A stretch of DNA of 30,857 nucleotides, taken from a virus. The stretch lies in IMG/VR virus record IMGVR_UViG_3300042565_000220, positions 1 through 30,857 of that record. One strand, 5' to 3'. This document shows, piece after piece, positions 16,761 through 22,448 of the stretch. The notes beneath the pieces are model-generated. The model searched no databases and had not been told where the DNA came from. It saw only the letters and a program-made list of their open reading frames with translations. Positions within the stretch are counted from its first letter, which is position 1. Every line of letters starts with the position of its first letter. The translations under genes and the position numbers were made by a program.

Positions 16761-16954
16761 AGTGTATTGATGCGATTGAGTCAGCAACCATCAGGAAGAA
16801 GGGACTCATTGCCGTCTGCACCGCAAATGTAATTAAGTACCTTTGGAGATGCGAGGACAAGAACGGACTGGAAGATTTATACAAGGCAAAGTGGTATCTT
16901 GACAAGCTCATCGCAGAGAAGGAAAAACAAACGAAGAAAAACGCTACTTTGTAA
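16718..16954 (+). CDS. DUF3310 family protein
   Basis: A 78-residue protein matching DUF3310 (SaV-like phage protein): NPTHYKQGDIECIDAIES at the N-terminus, and TANVIKYLWRCEDKNGLEDL followed by YKAKWYLDKLI. The family is widespread in phages of many hosts and is sometimes labelled a nucleotide-kinase-like protein, but its activity is not firmly known to me. It overlaps the preceding gene by 43 bases in another frame. Confidence 0.8.
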   Translation: MDAINPTHYKQGDIECIDAIESATIRKKGLIAVCTANVIKYLWRCEDKNGLEDLYKAKWYLDKLIAEKEKQTKKNATL

Positions 16955-16955
16955 G

Positions 16956-17288
16956 ATGAGATTCTTGTTGATTCTGCTCCTTCCGTTGACCAGTTATGGA
17001 CAAGTCCTTGTTGATACAAATACCATCAAACAAGCCAACCACTATTTGGTGAAAGGTGCGATTGCAAGAGAACAAGTCACGCTTCTTTGCAAGATTGTGA
17101 CATCGGATTCTATCATAATTGCCGAGCAAGATTCCATCATTGTCAAGGTGCGAATCAACAACGCATATCTGCGAGAGAAGAACAATGCCCTTGTGAGTGA
17201 AAATAAAGCCATCTCACGCACTTTGTCGCTATTCAAGAACATCAGTATAGGTTTATCAGTTTTAATGCTTGTAGGATGGCTGAAATAG
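16956..17288 (+). CDS. Exported protein with C-terminal membrane anchor (spanin-like)
   Basis: A 110-residue protein from ATG 16956. Residues 1-16 (MRFLLILLLPLTSYGQ) look like a signal peptide with probable cleavage around SYG/Q; there is no lipobox cysteine. Residues 40-85 are predicted coiled coil. Residues about 91-108 (FKNISIGLSVLMLVGWLK) are hydrophobic. A secreted coiled coil with a membrane anchor fits a spanin or other envelope-lysis factor, but it is far from the amidase. It overlaps the next gene by 13 bases. The start is preceded by CGCTACTTTGTAAG, resembling the CGCTATTT element, but this lies inside the DUF3310 coding end and could be chance. Confidence 0.55.
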   Translation: MRFLLILLLPLTSYGQVLVDTNTIKQANHYLVKGAIAREQVTLLCKIVTSDSIIIAEQDSIIVKVRINNAYLREKNNALVSENKAISRTLSLFKNISIGLSVLMLVGWLK

Positions 17289-17815
17289 ATTTAAGCAAAT
17301 TAGGCGATGCACTTGACACATTTCTTGGTGAAGGTGGAAACGATGACTTGTTGAATCAAATCATTGAGAATTGGTGGAATCAAAGGGTGTATCCTGAAAT
17401 CGCTCGTTCAATGGACGAGAAAAAGATAAATGCTTCGTCTGCTTTGAAGCAATCCTTCGTGCCGGGAGAGATTATCAAGTCACCCACATCCATCAACACA
17501 ATCCTTCTTGCGGAGGATTATTGGGAGTTTGTGGAATACGGAAGGAAGCCAACGAGGAATGGTCACATTGAAGGCACTCCGTACCTGTGGCAGTCCATCC
17601 AAGAATGGATCGCTTACAAAGGAATCAAGCCAACAAATCCAAATATGTCGTATGAGTCACTTGCCAAAGCCATCGCAAGGAAGATTCACCGAAGGGGAAC
17701 AAAAGCAACCAACTTCTTATCGGATGCGTTCACCGAATCCTTACAAATGGAGTTAGTCAACGAGTTGAATGCTCGTCTTGGTGACTTGATTTTTGCGGTG
17801 GAAGTGAAAAGTTAA
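17276..17815 (+). CDS. HK97 gp10-like head-tail/tail joining protein
   Basis: A 179-residue protein: DYWEFVEYGRKPTRNGHIEG in the middle, then SIQEWIAYKGI, LAKAIARKIHRRGTKATNF and a final helix. The EFVEYGRKP motif and the A.....I.RRGT.....F segment are typical of gp10-like proteins that complete the head-tail junction. It is the last structural gene before the early region and is followed by an A/T-rich gap with a strong promoter. It closes a connector block (portal, adaptor, completion protein) interrupted by non-structural genes. Confidence 0.65.
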   Translation: MAEIDLSKLGDALDTFLGEGGNDDLLNQIIENWWNQRVYPEIARSMDEKKINASSALKQSFVPGEIIKSPTSINTILLAEDYWEFVEYGRKPTRNGHIEGTPYLWQSIQEWIAYKGIKPTNPNMSYESLAKAIARKIHRRGTKATNFLSDAFTESLQMELVNELNARLGDLIFAVEVKS

Positions 17816-17836
17816 TTCACAAAAAGAAAAAAATAC

Positions 17837-17875
17837 TTGCACATTTAGAAAGTTTACTTTACTTTTGCTCTCGTT
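17837..17875 (+). promoter_or_regulatory. Strong early promoter
   Basis: TTG at 17837-17839, 20 bases, TACTTTTG at 17860-17867, then 8 bases to ATG 17876. This is an exact match to the Bacteroidetes TTG / TAnnTTTG pattern. It sits in a 60-base non-coding gap at the junction of structural and early genes. An imperfect inverted repeat GTGAA-N7-TTCAC (17804-17820) and the tract ATTCACAAAAAGA lie just upstream. Confidence 0.8.
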
Positions 17876-18061
17876 ATGGATTACACGAAAGCAATTGAAG
17901 AGATTAAAATGAAGAGACGGCAAGGACTATTGCAGTCAGTCGCTCGTAAAGCTGGGGTATCTCTCCCAACGGTTAGAAAGTATTTAATTGAGGGGAACAT
18001 CGTTTCTCCAAAAGCCAAGTCAGTCATTGAGATTGCATTGAAGGAGGTGAACAATGATTGA
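17876..18061 (+). CDS. Small helix-turn-helix DNA-binding protein
   Basis: A 61-residue protein. Residues 14-41 (RRQGLLQSVARKAGVSLPTV then RKYLIEGN) form a helix-turn-helix with the AxxxGVSxPTVxKYL pattern. It is the first gene after the strongest promoter in the genome, so it may be an early regulator or autoregulator. It overlaps the next gene by 8 bases, and its last codons contain that gene's Shine-Dalgarno sequence. Confidence 0.65.
   Translation: MDYTKAIEEIKMKRRQGLLQSVARKAGVSLPTVRKYLIEGNIVSPKAKSVIEIALKEVNND
18041..18050 (+). promoter_or_regulatory. Perfect Shine-Dalgarno sequence
   Basis: AAGGAGGTGA, fully complementary to a typical 16S rRNA 3' end, just before ATG 18054. Such sites are rare in Bacteroidetes genes; similar ones precede 20395 and 20802. 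Confidence 0.7.
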
Positions 18062-18314
18062 ATGTGCTGCTAATGGGTGGATTTTACATTCTCAAGGTGG
18101 AGGTAAATATGTGTATACTGATGCACAGGTAGAGAACTATTTTCTCAACCATCACTTTGAAGAGATTGAACCCTACTTGATAAGTGATAATGAGATGTTT
18201 CACGGATGCGTGACCAAGAATGTTGTTGGTGTGGCATCGGAGACCTTCCAATTCAAAGAACCGGAGAAGTTCACAATCTTCTTTATGCTCGGACAAAAAA
18301 CAAATTTCCTATGA
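18054..18314 (+). CDS. Hypothetical early protein
   Basis: An 86-residue protein (IECAANGWILHSQGGGKYVY, then FNHHFEEI-like and FHGCVTKNVVGVAS segments). I recognise no family. Its start is preceded by AAGGAGGTGA (18041-18050), a perfect Shine-Dalgarno sequence three bases before ATG. It overlaps the following ERF gene by 4 bases. Confidence 0.5.
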   Translation: MIECAANGWILHSQGGGKYVYTDAQVENYFLNHHFEEIEPYLISDNEMFHGCVTKNVVGVASETFQFKEPEKFTIFFMLGQKTNFL

Positions 18315-18850
18315 ATAAAAGCGAATCAATCAAGAACATCGCTGGTGCGTTGGTAAAATTCCAAGCATCGGTGAGCAAGGTAGCAAAGGAGTCAAACAAC
18401 CCTTTCTTCAAGTCAAAGTATGCGTCATTGGCAAACATCTTGTCAACCATCCAAAAGCCATTGAGCGATTGTGGATTGGCGGTCAGTCAGTTTCCCGATG
18501 GTGACGCACTCACAACCATCATCCTACACTCCGAATCAGGTGAGTGGATGGAGTCATCCTACACGATGCCTGTGGCAAAGCAGAACGATCCACAAGCGAT
18601 GGGTTCGGCAATCACTTACGCTCGGAGATATGCTCTCGGTTCAATCTTGAACCTGAACATTGACGATGACGATGATGGTGAGAAGGCAATGGGTAGAACA
18701 TCTGCACCAAAGAAAGAAGAACTCACTCCCAAGCATCCCAATTGGGCAAAAGCAATGGAGCATCTCAAGACCGGTGGACTGATGACCGACATCACAAACA
18801 AGTACGATGTCTCTCCAGTCAATCAAAAACTATTAATTGGCGAGAAATGA
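18311..18850 (+). CDS. erf: ERF family single-strand annealing protein
   Basis: A 179-residue protein from ATG 18311 (an upstream in-frame start lies inside the previous gene). The ERF pattern is clear: ALVKFQASVSKVAKESNNPF, FFKSKYASLANILSTIQKPL, the central GLAVSQFPDGD, and MGSAITYARRYALGSILNL, followed by a DDDDDG acidic stretch. ERF proteins anneal complementary single strands in phage recombination. A YqaJ-type exonuclease follows with an ATGA overlap, forming a classic exonuclease-annealase pair. Confidence 0.9.
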   Translation: MNKSESIKNIAGALVKFQASVSKVAKESNNPFFKSKYASLANILSTIQKPLSDCGLAVSQFPDGDALTTIILHSESGEWMESSYTMPVAKQNDPQAMGSAITYARRYALGSILNLNIDDDDDGEKAMGRTSAPKKEELTPKHPNWAKAMEHLKTGGLMTDITNKYDVSPVNQKLLIGEK

Positions 18851-19494
18851 AACATCAACTTCCAACTATTCACTCTTCTTTGACGGAGGAGGATTGGCAA
18901 GATTTGAGAAGGTCACGCTTCACCGCTTCCGAAATTCACAAACTGATGGGGACTCCGAAAACAAAATCGGAGTTCCTTTCCGAGACGGCAAAGTCCTTTG
19001 TGTTTGAGAAAGCAGCGGAGTATCTCACAGGCAACCGAACGGAGATTTATGGTCGTGCTTTGGATTGGGGCAAGGAACACGAGAAAGAAGCTTTCCACTA
19101 CTTCCAGCAACAAACCGATGATTTCTACACCTACTACGGAGCGGAGACCTACACCTTCATCACTTATGGACTTTGGGGTGGTTACTCTCCCGATGCACTT
19201 GGTGAGAAGCTCATTGAAATCAAATGCCCTTTTAATTCAGGCAACCACTTGCAAAACTTCTTCATCAAAAACAACGAGCAACTCAAGAGCAAACGGACGG
19301 AGTATTATTGGCAGATGCAGATGGGAATGATTGCAACCGGGTTGACCGAAGGGATATTCGTTTCTTACGATCCCCGAATGCCCGATGGAAAGAAGGTAAC
19401 TGGAACGCTCATCACTTTGGACGAGGACTCTCAAGAAATCATTGACGAGAAACTGACCTACGCTGGAGAACTATTTTTGTCAATCACAAAATAA
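18847..19494 (+). CDS. YqaJ-type viral recombinase exonuclease
   Basis: A 215-residue protein from ATG 18847. The YqaJ/lambda-exonuclease fold is recognisable: RRSRFTASEIHKLMGTPKTK, ALDWGKEHEKEAFHYF (Glu), WGGYSPDALGE...LIEIKCP (Asp, Glu-x-Lys) and WQMQMGMIATGL. These give the PD-(D/E)XK metal site. It would resect double-stranded DNA 5' to 3' to supply single strands to the ERF protein, with which it overlaps by 4 bases. After its stop is an A/T-rich 69-base gap with a promoter-like sequence. Confidence 0.9.
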   Translation: MKHQLPTIHSSLTEEDWQDLRRSRFTASEIHKLMGTPKTKSEFLSETAKSFVFEKAAEYLTGNRTEIYGRALDWGKEHEKEAFHYFQQQTDDFYTYYGAETYTFITYGLWGGYSPDALGEKLIEIKCPFNSGNHLQNFFIKNNEQLKSKRTEYYWQMQMGMIATGLTEGIFVSYDPRMPDGKKVTGTLITLDEDSQEIIDEKLTYAGELFLSITK

Positions 19495-19502
19495 ATCGTC
19501 CA

Positions 19503-19563
19503 TTCACAAAAAGATTTGTAAAATAAATTTGTAATTGTGAAATAAAAGTTGTTTGTTTGAACT
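19503..19563 (+). promoter_or_regulatory. Promoter/operator region before tiny-gene run
   Basis: TAAATTTG at 19524-19531 matches TAnnTTTG; no TTG is found at the usual -33 distance. TTCACAA (19503-19509) and TTGTGAA (19535-19541) are inverted around it, a possible operator. The tract ATTCACAAAAAGA is shared with the region upstream of the 17860 promoter. Confidence 0.5.
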
Positions 19564-19770
19564 ATGGCATTAGACATCATCTACCCAATCATCTTGACTC
19601 CCATCGCATTTGCGGTGGGCTACGGAATCCACGCATTCCGCAAGTCAATGAAGCAAGAACTTCCCGAAGCCAAACCATACGAGTTTGAAAGGGACGAGTA
19701 CAATCCTGACTTTGACCAATTCAGTCAGGCGATTTACAACCACAAATTCTACAAAGGAAAAGCAAAATGA
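19564..19770 (+). CDS. Single-pass membrane protein
   Basis: A 68-residue protein with one N-terminal transmembrane helix (residues about 4-24, DIIYPIILTPIAFAVGYGIH), then a charged cytoplasmic-type tail rich in E, Y and K. It is the first gene of a run of tiny genes after the recombination pair. Overlaps the next gene by 4 bases. No family recognised. Confidence 0.55.
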   Translation: MALDIIYPIILTPIAFAVGYGIHAFRKSMKQELPEAKPYEFERDEYNPDFDQFSQAIYNHKFYKGKAK

Positions 19771-20054
19771 CAACAACAATACTATTTGGATTGACATTCG
19801 TCCTATTGGTGTACAAGGTGTATGCTGATGAAAAGAAGTCACAAAGTTACTTGGAAGAGATTTACCGTCTACATCGGATGAATACCGAATTAGAAGGTGA
19901 ACTTTGGCAGAATCGCATTGACTTGCAAACTGCCACTAACCAATTGAACTTGGCAAAAATGAGTCACGAGAAAACCAAGCAAGAGCTTGAGGACAAAGCG
20001 AGGACTTGGGAGAACCAGTATAACGCAATCAAGAATGAAGGCAATCGTCATTAA
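19767..20054 (+). CDS. Membrane-anchored coiled-coil protein
   Basis: A 95-residue protein: N-terminal helix (TTTILFGLTFVLLVYKVYAD) as a transmembrane anchor, then residues 25-90 rich in E, K, Q, L with heptad-like spacing (coiled coil). It overlaps both neighbours. It resembles spanin-like or host-envelope factors in layout, but it is in the early region; function unknown. Confidence 0.55.
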   Translation: MTTTILFGLTFVLLVYKVYADEKKSQSYLEEIYRLHRMNTELEGELWQNRIDLQTATNQLNLAKMSHEKTKQELEDKARTWENQYNAIKNEGNRH

Positions 20055-20169
20055 AGCAACAATCAACTTCATCACCAAGTGGCGTGTGTACTTTGCCGGT
20101 GAGTTACTCGCCACCTTTGAGAGTGAACAGGACGCACACGATTACGCAAAATTCATAAACGAACAATGA
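20035..20169 (+). CDS. 44-residue hypothetical protein
   Basis: A short gene from ATG 20035 (KAIVIKATINFITKWRVYFA, then GELLATFESEQDAHDYAKFI). It looks like a small beta-beta-alpha domain. It overlaps the previous gene by 20 bases and the next by 4 (ATGA), which supports it as a coupled gene. A longer in-frame start at 19987 lies deeper in the previous gene and is less likely. Confidence 0.5.
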   Translation: MKAIVIKATINFITKWRVYFAGELLATFESEQDAHDYAKFINEQ

Positions 20170-20402
20170 GCAACAATAAACAACAAACGGCAATAGGAAT
20201 TGTAAACCATAAAATTGATAACTTAGAATGGGCATTTCAATTTAATAATGATGTACCAGTAATGATTGCTGAATACATTAATGGAAAAAGAGAAATGAAC
20301 CTTACAATTGGTGATACTAGTACTTCAAACATTGTATTTAGTGATGGCAATGGAAACACATTTAAGATTTTTGCAAGGGAGAAAGGAGGTAACAATGAAT
20401 GA
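20166..20402 (+). CDS. NNKQ-family small protein, copy 1
   Basis: A 78-residue protein beginning MSNNKQQTAIGIVNHKIDNL. Its first codons share 21 bases (20172-20192) with the start of the gene at 20802, although the rest differs, suggesting recombination or duplication of the 5' end. The body is acidic and beta-rich (MNLTIGDTSTSNIVFSDGNG). The end carries a GGAGGT Shine-Dalgarno-like run for the next gene. Confidence 0.5.
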   Translation: MSNNKQQTAIGIVNHKIDNLEWAFQFNNDVPVMIAEYINGKREMNLTIGDTSTSNIVFSDGNGNTFKIFAREKGGNNE

Positions 20403-20805
20403 TAAAATCAAACACCTATTAGCCACCGCTTATAAAACCGATTCAATAGAAAAAAACAAATGGCGTATTGAAAACCGAGAACAACGAAGAGAACAAAGAA
20501 AAAAAGAACTTAAAGAACTTATGGAAAAAGAAAAAACAATGAGCAACAATAAACAGAGTAGCGTAGAGTGGTTGGTTGAACAAATCAAAAAAGACATCAA
20601 TTTGAGATTGAGAGGATTTGATATTGACAAAGCACTTGAACAAGCCGAAGCAATGCGAAAGGATGAAATTAAAAATGCTCAAATGGATATGTTTATTCAT
20701 CTTAATAATTTGCCTTATGGTTTAGAATATCTTGAAAAACGACAAAGTGCAGAAGATTTTTCACAACAATACTACAACGAAACATTCGGAGGAGGTGAGC
20801 AATGA
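20395..20805 (+). CDS. NNKQ-family small protein, copy 2 (extended)
   Basis: A 136-residue protein from ATG 20395, preceded by AAAGGAGGTAAC. Residues 1-48 are extremely charged (NREQRREQRKKELKELMEKE). Residue 49 is an internal Met opening MSNNKQSSVEWLVEQIKKD, the start motif of copies 1 and 3, and the protein ends QQYYNETFGGGEQ. It is either a fusion of a charged segment to an NNKQ protein, or the true start is the internal ATG at 20539 (giving 88 residues). No enzymatic motif is visible. Confidence 0.5.
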   Translation: MNDKIKHLLATAYKTDSIEKNKWRIENREQRREQRKKELKELMEKEKTMSNNKQSSVEWLVEQIKKDINLRLRGFDIDKALEQAEAMRKDEIKNAQMDMFIHLNNLPYGLEYLEKRQSAEDFSQQYYNETFGGGEQ

Positions 20806-21014
20806 CAAACAATAAACAACAAACGGCAGTGGAGTGGTTATGGGAAATTGCATATAATAGAGATTTAACCGTTGCAGATTGGAAACAAGCCAAAGAAATG
20901 GAGAAAGAAAGAATTGAAACTGCATACAACAAAGGAACAGTTCATGGAATTGATTATCCTGAAAGTACATTACCAATAACTGGTGAACAATACTACAACG
21001 AAACATTCGGAGGA
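20767..21014. repeat. 27-base direct repeat pair in NNKQ genes
   Basis: 20767-20793 and 20988-21014 are identical and code for the YYNETFGG end of copies 2 and 3. Together with the 21-base start repeat (20172-20192 and 20808-20828) they show tandem duplication with divergence. Confidence 0.85.
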
Positions 21015-21026
21015 AACAATGAATAA
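20802..21026 (+). CDS. NNKQ-family small protein, copy 3
   Basis: A 74-residue protein: MTNNKQQTAVEWLWEIAYNR, then WKQAKEMEKERIETAYNKG and a final EQYYNETFGGNNE. It shares start and end motifs with copy 2; the ends share an exact 27-base stretch (20767-20793 and 20988-21014). It follows a Shine-Dalgarno-like GGAGGAGGTGA. Proteins with this start and end are familiar from Bacteroidetes phages, but no function is known to me. Confidence 0.55.
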   Translation: MTNNKQQTAVEWLWEIAYNRDLTVADWKQAKEMEKERIETAYNKGTVHGIDYPESTLPITGEQYYNETFGGNNE

Positions 21027-21186
21027 ACAAAGTAACTACAACCTGATGTGGGCAATCGCCATCCTTCGTGAGGACTATCACCATTGCTGGAGATATATCG
21101 CAGCGGAAATGGGGTGCAGCGAGTGGAAAGCACGGTATCTTTATTCACGGATCAAGAAAGATTTTAAGTTGAAACAATCAAACTAA
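21019..21186 (+). CDS. Small putative DNA-binding protein
   Basis: A 55-residue protein from ATG 21019: NYNLMWAIAILREDYHHCWR, then YIAAEMGCSEWKARYLYSRI. The IAAEMGCSEWKARYLYSRIKKDF portion resembles a helix-turn-helix. It overlaps the preceding NNKQ gene by 8 bases. The -33 TTG of the ncRNA promoter (21169-21171) lies within its final codons. Confidence 0.5.
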   Translation: MNKQSNYNLMWAIAILREDYHHCWRYIAAEMGCSEWKARYLYSRIKKDFKLKQSN

Positions 21187-21199
21187 ATCGCTATATTTG
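21169..21199 (+). promoter_or_regulatory. Promoter of candidate ncRNA
   Basis: TTG at 21169-21171, exactly 20 bases, TATATTTG at 21192-21199: a perfect Bacteroidetes -33/-7 pair. The predicted start of transcription is near 21206, 107 bases before the next start codon. Confidence 0.8.
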
Positions 21200-21205
21200 T
21201 ACAAG

Positions 21206-21299
21206 AAGTTGAGATTTCGCAGCTCTCGTAAACTTTCAAGATTTTTGCCCGTTGGGATGATAGGTGCTGCGACCACTGTCATTTTGATGGGCTTTTTTT
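21206..21299 (+). ncRNA. Candidate structured small RNA with kissing loops
   Basis: About 94 bases with own promoter and a terminator-like 3' end. Hairpin 1: GAGA (21211-21214) pairs with TCTC (21224-21227), loop TTTCGCAGC. Hairpin 2: GCCC (21247-21250) with GGGC (21289-21292), internal loop, then ATGATAG-G-TG (21257-21266, one bulge, one wobble) with CACTGTCAT (21274-21282), loop CTGCGAC. The loop motifs TCGCAG (21217-21222) and CTGCGA (21267-21272) are fully complementary, predicting a 6-bp kissing interaction. Seven T (21293-21299) follow the outer GGGC. No convincing reading frame lies within. It may be a trans-acting sRNA or a cis leader/attenuator of the HNH gene starting at 21313. Confidence 0.7.
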
Positions 21300-21312
21300 A
21301 TTCGCAGCAAAA

Positions 21313-21840
21313 ATGAACACACAAGAAGAAGAATGGAAAGCGATTGCGGAATGCAATGGTGAGTACCACATCTCCAATCACGGGAGAGTTAAGAGTTTGA
21401 AGTTTGGCAAGGAAAGGATTTTGCGACACGGTTTAATTGGCAACGGTTATCCAGCGGTTAGTATTTGTTATTCAAAGAAAAAACAAAAATGTGAACTAAT
21501 TCACAAATTAGTTGCATTGGCTTTTATTCCAAATCTTGACAACAAACCACAAGTCAATCACAAAGACGGGAACAAGTTAAACAATCACATTGACAATTTG
21601 GAATGGGTGACAATTAAAGAAAATATACAACATGCTTGGAATACGGGATTGTTTGAGGACAAAAGAAAAAAAGTCGCAGCATCTGCTAAATTACATCATT
21701 CCAAACCAGTTCTTGATTTGCTTACAGGTACGAAATACAATTCATTGAGTGAAGCTTGTCGTTTATTAAACGAACCATATTCAAGACACTCAATGCGAAT
21801 CTTTATGTCATACAAAACAATTAGATTTATCTACCTATGA
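21313..21840 (+). CDS. HNH endonuclease with NUMOD4 (free-standing homing type)
   Basis: A 175-residue protein. Residues 5-30 (EEEWKAIAECNGEYHISNHG) are a NUMOD4 motif. Residues about 60-100 contain the HNH core: HKLVALAFIPN, then VNHKDGNKLNNHIDNLEWVT. Residues about 130-155 (KPVLDLLTGTKYNSLSEACR) resemble NUMOD1, a DNA-contacting helix module. Such genes are mobile endonucleases that nick or cut specific sites and copy themselves into related phages. It lies between the structured RNA and the helicase loader and overlaps the latter by 4 bases. I see no interrupted host gene around it, so not an intron-borne copy. Confidence 0.85.
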   Translation: MNTQEEEWKAIAECNGEYHISNHGRVKSLKFGKERILRHGLIGNGYPAVSICYSKKKQKCELIHKLVALAFIPNLDNKPQVNHKDGNKLNNHIDNLEWVTIKENIQHAWNTGLFEDKRKKVAASAKLHHSKPVLDLLTGTKYNSLSEACRLLNEPYSRHSMRIFMSYKTIRFIYL

Positions 21841-22448
21841 GCAAAGATCCAGCGTTTCTGTTTTATTCTTCGGACTTTTTGACCGGGACATTGTTGATGT
21901 CAATGGAGCAGAAAGGCAAGTTTATCACCTTGCTTTGTATCCAACATCAAAAAGGTCATTTATCCGAAAAAGATATGTTGCACATATGTGGTTCATATGA
22001 CGAAGATGTATTTACCAAATTCCAAAAAGATGAACAAGGCAAGTTCTACAACATCAGGTTGGAAGAGGAGGTTGATAAGCGTAAAGCGTACTCCGAATCA
22101 AGGAGAAACAATCGTAAGAAGAAAGAAGATATGAATAACACATCTTTATCATATGTTCAACATATGGAAAATGAAAATGAAAATGAAAATTTAATTGAAA
22201 AAAAGAAGGTAGCACGATTCCAAAAACCCACCATTGAACAACTCAAAGAGTATATGAGCGAACAAGGAATGAACGACATTGCAGAGAACTGGTTAAACCA
22301 TTACGAAGCAAACGGCTGGATGGTCGGAAAGAACAAGATGAAAGATTGGAAAGCGTCAGTCAGGACTTGGAAGATTAATCAAAAAAATAATTCAGCAACT
22401 CCACAAGTTGTTCACAAAAAAGTGTTTAATTTGTCGGACTATGAATGA
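21837..22448 (+). CDS. Putative replication initiation/helicase loader (DUF1376-like)
   Basis: A 203-residue protein: KDPAFLFYSSDFLTGTLLMS, then KGKFITLLCIQHQKGHLSEK, a pattern typical of DUF1376/DnaD-like phage replication proteins with a winged-helix N-terminus. A low-complexity ENENENEN linker (residues about 110-118) connects to a C-terminal part, IEQLKEYMSEQGMNDIAENW, then WLNHYEANGWMVGKNKMKDW. It lies directly before the DnaB-type helicase (8-base overlap), so it probably loads the helicase on DNA. Confidence 0.75.
   Translation: MSKDPAFLFYSSDFLTGTLLMSMEQKGKFITLLCIQHQKGHLSEKDMLHICGSYDEDVFTKFQKDEQGKFYNIRLEEEVDKRKAYSESRRNNRKKKEDMNNTSLSYVQHMENENENENLIEKKKVARFQKPTIEQLKEYMSEQGMNDIAENWLNHYEANGWMVGKNKMKDWKASVRTWKINQKNNSATPQVVHKKVFNLSDYE
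22167..22190 (+). repeat. Hexamer microsatellite in loader gene
   Basis: GAAAAT repeated four times without error, encoding the Glu-Asn linker of the loader. In-frame, so changes in copy number would alter linker length only. Confidence 0.9.

Noticed and set aside
16942-16958. CGCTACTTTGTAAG-ATG as a fifth copy of the late promoter element
   Set aside because: It encodes the last codons and stop of DUF3310, has no TTG at 20 bases upstream and is one base shorter than the others. Possible but not strong enough to list.
20395-20538. Charged segment before the internal NNKQ start as a separate gene
   Set aside because: There is no stop between it and the NNKQ part; it is either a fusion or a leader region, so it is described within the gene entry.
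21313-21840. HNH gene and upstream structure as part of a self-splicing intron
   Set aside because: Flanking genes are intact and unrelated, so there are no exon halves to join, and the upstream structure ends in its own terminator.
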